Assembly: GCA_964590225.1 (NCBI GenBank)
Contig: CAZPWS010000019.1
Coordinates: 1 to 50,540, forward strand
Reading direction: 5' to 3'
Source: JAEUSG01 sp964590225
GTDB taxonomy: Bacteria; Fibrobacterota; OXYB2-FULL-49-7; JAEUSG01
Length of the DNA stretch: 50,540 bases
Positions 49,756 to 50,540 of the stretch are shown here, piece after piece. The translations under genes were made by a program, and so were the position numbers. Under the pieces are notes generated by a model. That model did no database searches, had not been told where the DNA came from, and saw nothing but the letters and a program-made list of their open reading frames with translations. Positions within the stretch are counted from its first letter, which is position 1, and every line of letters starts with the position of its first letter.

Positions 49756-50540
49756 GTGGCCGGCGCATTTTACTATCTTTACAAATTTGCAATGCTGCCG
49801 GTCGCTTATTCCTTTATACTTTTGTCTCCGTTTATCCTGTTTGGCCTTATTATAAGAATTATCAAGGGCAAACTTGATTATTTGCTGCTCGAACGGTTTG
49901 GCAGAATTCCGTATATGCTGTTTGCTGCAATTGGTACTCCAGTTCACGAATTAAGTCACCTGTTAACATCTCTTTTTTTCCGTCACAAGATAAAGCGGTT
50001 TAGCCTCTTTTCAATCAATGCAGAGGGGCGACTTGGTTATGTTGAGCATGCGTATGACACTAACAGTGTGTGGCAAAGAGGCGGCTGTTTTTTTATTGGC
50101 ATTGCGCCTATTATAAGCGGTGCCATGATGATTGTTCTGCTTGTTTATTTATTTATGCCGAAATTTATTTACCCCGATTTAAATTGCGTTCCGGCCCTGT
50201 TACGCATTACAGAAGAGGGGGGATTGTACTCGTTTTGGAAAATAGCTTTTCAGGATCTTGTTGCATTGATAAAAGCCTTTTATGCACAGTTTACCGTAAT
50301 GAGAGTGGGGCATATAGCCATTTTTGCCTTATTGGTGATAGCAGTTGGCGGCCATATGTTTCCAAGCAGTGATGATTTTAGGGGAATGGTGCCGGGTCTA
50401 TTGCTGGTGTATTTGCTTATTATTGCCGCTCATGCGGCAATGGTCGCAACAAATACCACATTTGCTTCGGTTGTGGCTTATTATCTGCCATTTGCTGCAT
50501 ATGGAGCTGGTATAATGTTGTCAATTGTGATGGTTTTACT
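49756..50540 (+). CDS. Membrane protein with HELSH zinc-protease-like motif (partial, runs off the window)
   Basis: The frame is open from GTG 49756 to the end of the window (261 codons, no stop). The only in-frame start between the upstream TAG at 49735 and here is this GTG; ATG 49792 is next. The protein is polytopic: YSFILLSPFILFGLIIRII, IPYMLFAAIGTPVHELSH, FFIGIAPIISGAMMIVLLVYLF, IAIFALLVIAVGG, then further helices. HELSH fits the HExxH zinc motif of membrane metalloproteases and lies in a membrane-proximal helix with a downstream GYVEHAYD block, as in conserved M50-like or unassigned bacterial membrane proteins. The fate of the C-terminus is unseen. Confidence 0.75.
   Translation, partial: MAGAFYYLYKFAMLPVAYSFILLSPFILFGLIIRIIKGKLDYLLLERFGRIPYMLFAAIGTPVHELSHLLTSLFFRHKIKRFSLFSINAEGRLGYVEHAYDTNSVWQRGGCFFIGIAPIISGAMMIVLLVYLFMPKFIYPDLNCVPALLRITEEGGLYSFWKIAFQDLVALIKAFYAQFTVMRVGHIAIFALLVIAVGGHMFPSSDDFRGMVPGLLLVYLLIIAAHAAMVATNTTFASVVAYYLPFAAYGAGIMLSIVMVL

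Noticed and set aside
1..50540. tRNA genes, rRNA, CRISPR array, riboswitch, insertion sequence or prophage
   Set aside because: No cloverleaf-like segments in the intergenic gaps (the largest is 234 bases), no regularly spaced repeats, and no transposase, integrase or phage structural proteins among the frames.

Overview
The window reads as chromosomal DNA of an anaerobic, diderm (Gram-negative) bacterium of the FCB group. Fibrobacterota or a relative (Chitinivibrionia-like) is my best guess. The diderm evidence is LolA, two PorV/PorQ-type outer-membrane barrels, an RND pump with its adaptor, a multi-SLBB polysaccharide export protein and a secreted protein with a type IX-like C-terminal sorting domain. 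The anaerobe evidence is an iron-sulfur L-serine dehydratase, a multi-cluster ferredoxin protein under a perfect FNR-type box, and an EtfBA/acyl-CoA dehydrogenase module of the type I know from Bacteroidetes. The taxonomic call is inference. I found no rRNA, tRNA, CRISPR array, insertion sequence or phage gene.

Layout. 1-4921 (+): an exported sensor-like protein overlapping a membrane-anchored AraC-type regulator, then two secreted proteins. 4949-10697 (-): a tight run Crp/Fnr regulator, DUF721/DciA-like, gyrB, proS, L-serine dehydratase. 10779-11654 (+): a ferredoxin gene divergent from the Crp/Fnr gene across the FNR-type box. 11661-13127 (-): GT-C-like membrane protein. 13232-21630 (+): sugar transferase, rpe, PSP1/RicT-like, metG, dolichol-kinase-like, TPR protein, tgt. 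21625-26669 (-): a response regulator followed by a very large hybrid histidine kinase that is split by a frameshift in a G8/C8 tract. 26743-28395 (-): pgi. 28513-33227 (+): small beta-rich protein, LolA, propeller protein with FlgD-like end, and two PorV/PorQ-like barrels. 33402-37133 (+): etfB, etfA, acyl-CoA dehydrogenase. 37153-41807 (+): nucleotide-sugar epimerase, seven-SLBB export protein, two Flp-type pilins and a small coiled-coil protein. 42042-46166 (-): RND pump and adaptor. 46256-50540 (+): transmembrane Ser/Thr kinase with TPRs, a predicted outer-membrane barrel, and the start of a membrane protein with an HELSH motif that runs off the window.

The most unusual items are: the hybrid kinase, whose sensor half is five diverged copies of one roughly 125-residue SpoIIAA/STAS-like module, with the reading frame broken at a poly-C run inside its GAF domain; the perfect FNR-type box between a Crp/Fnr regulator that has matching recognition residues but no cluster cysteines and a histidine-rich ferredoxin; the membrane-spanning AraC regulator split over two overlapping frames; an RND pump whose natural start position is an ATC codon; and a 10-G tract inside an otherwise intact etfB.
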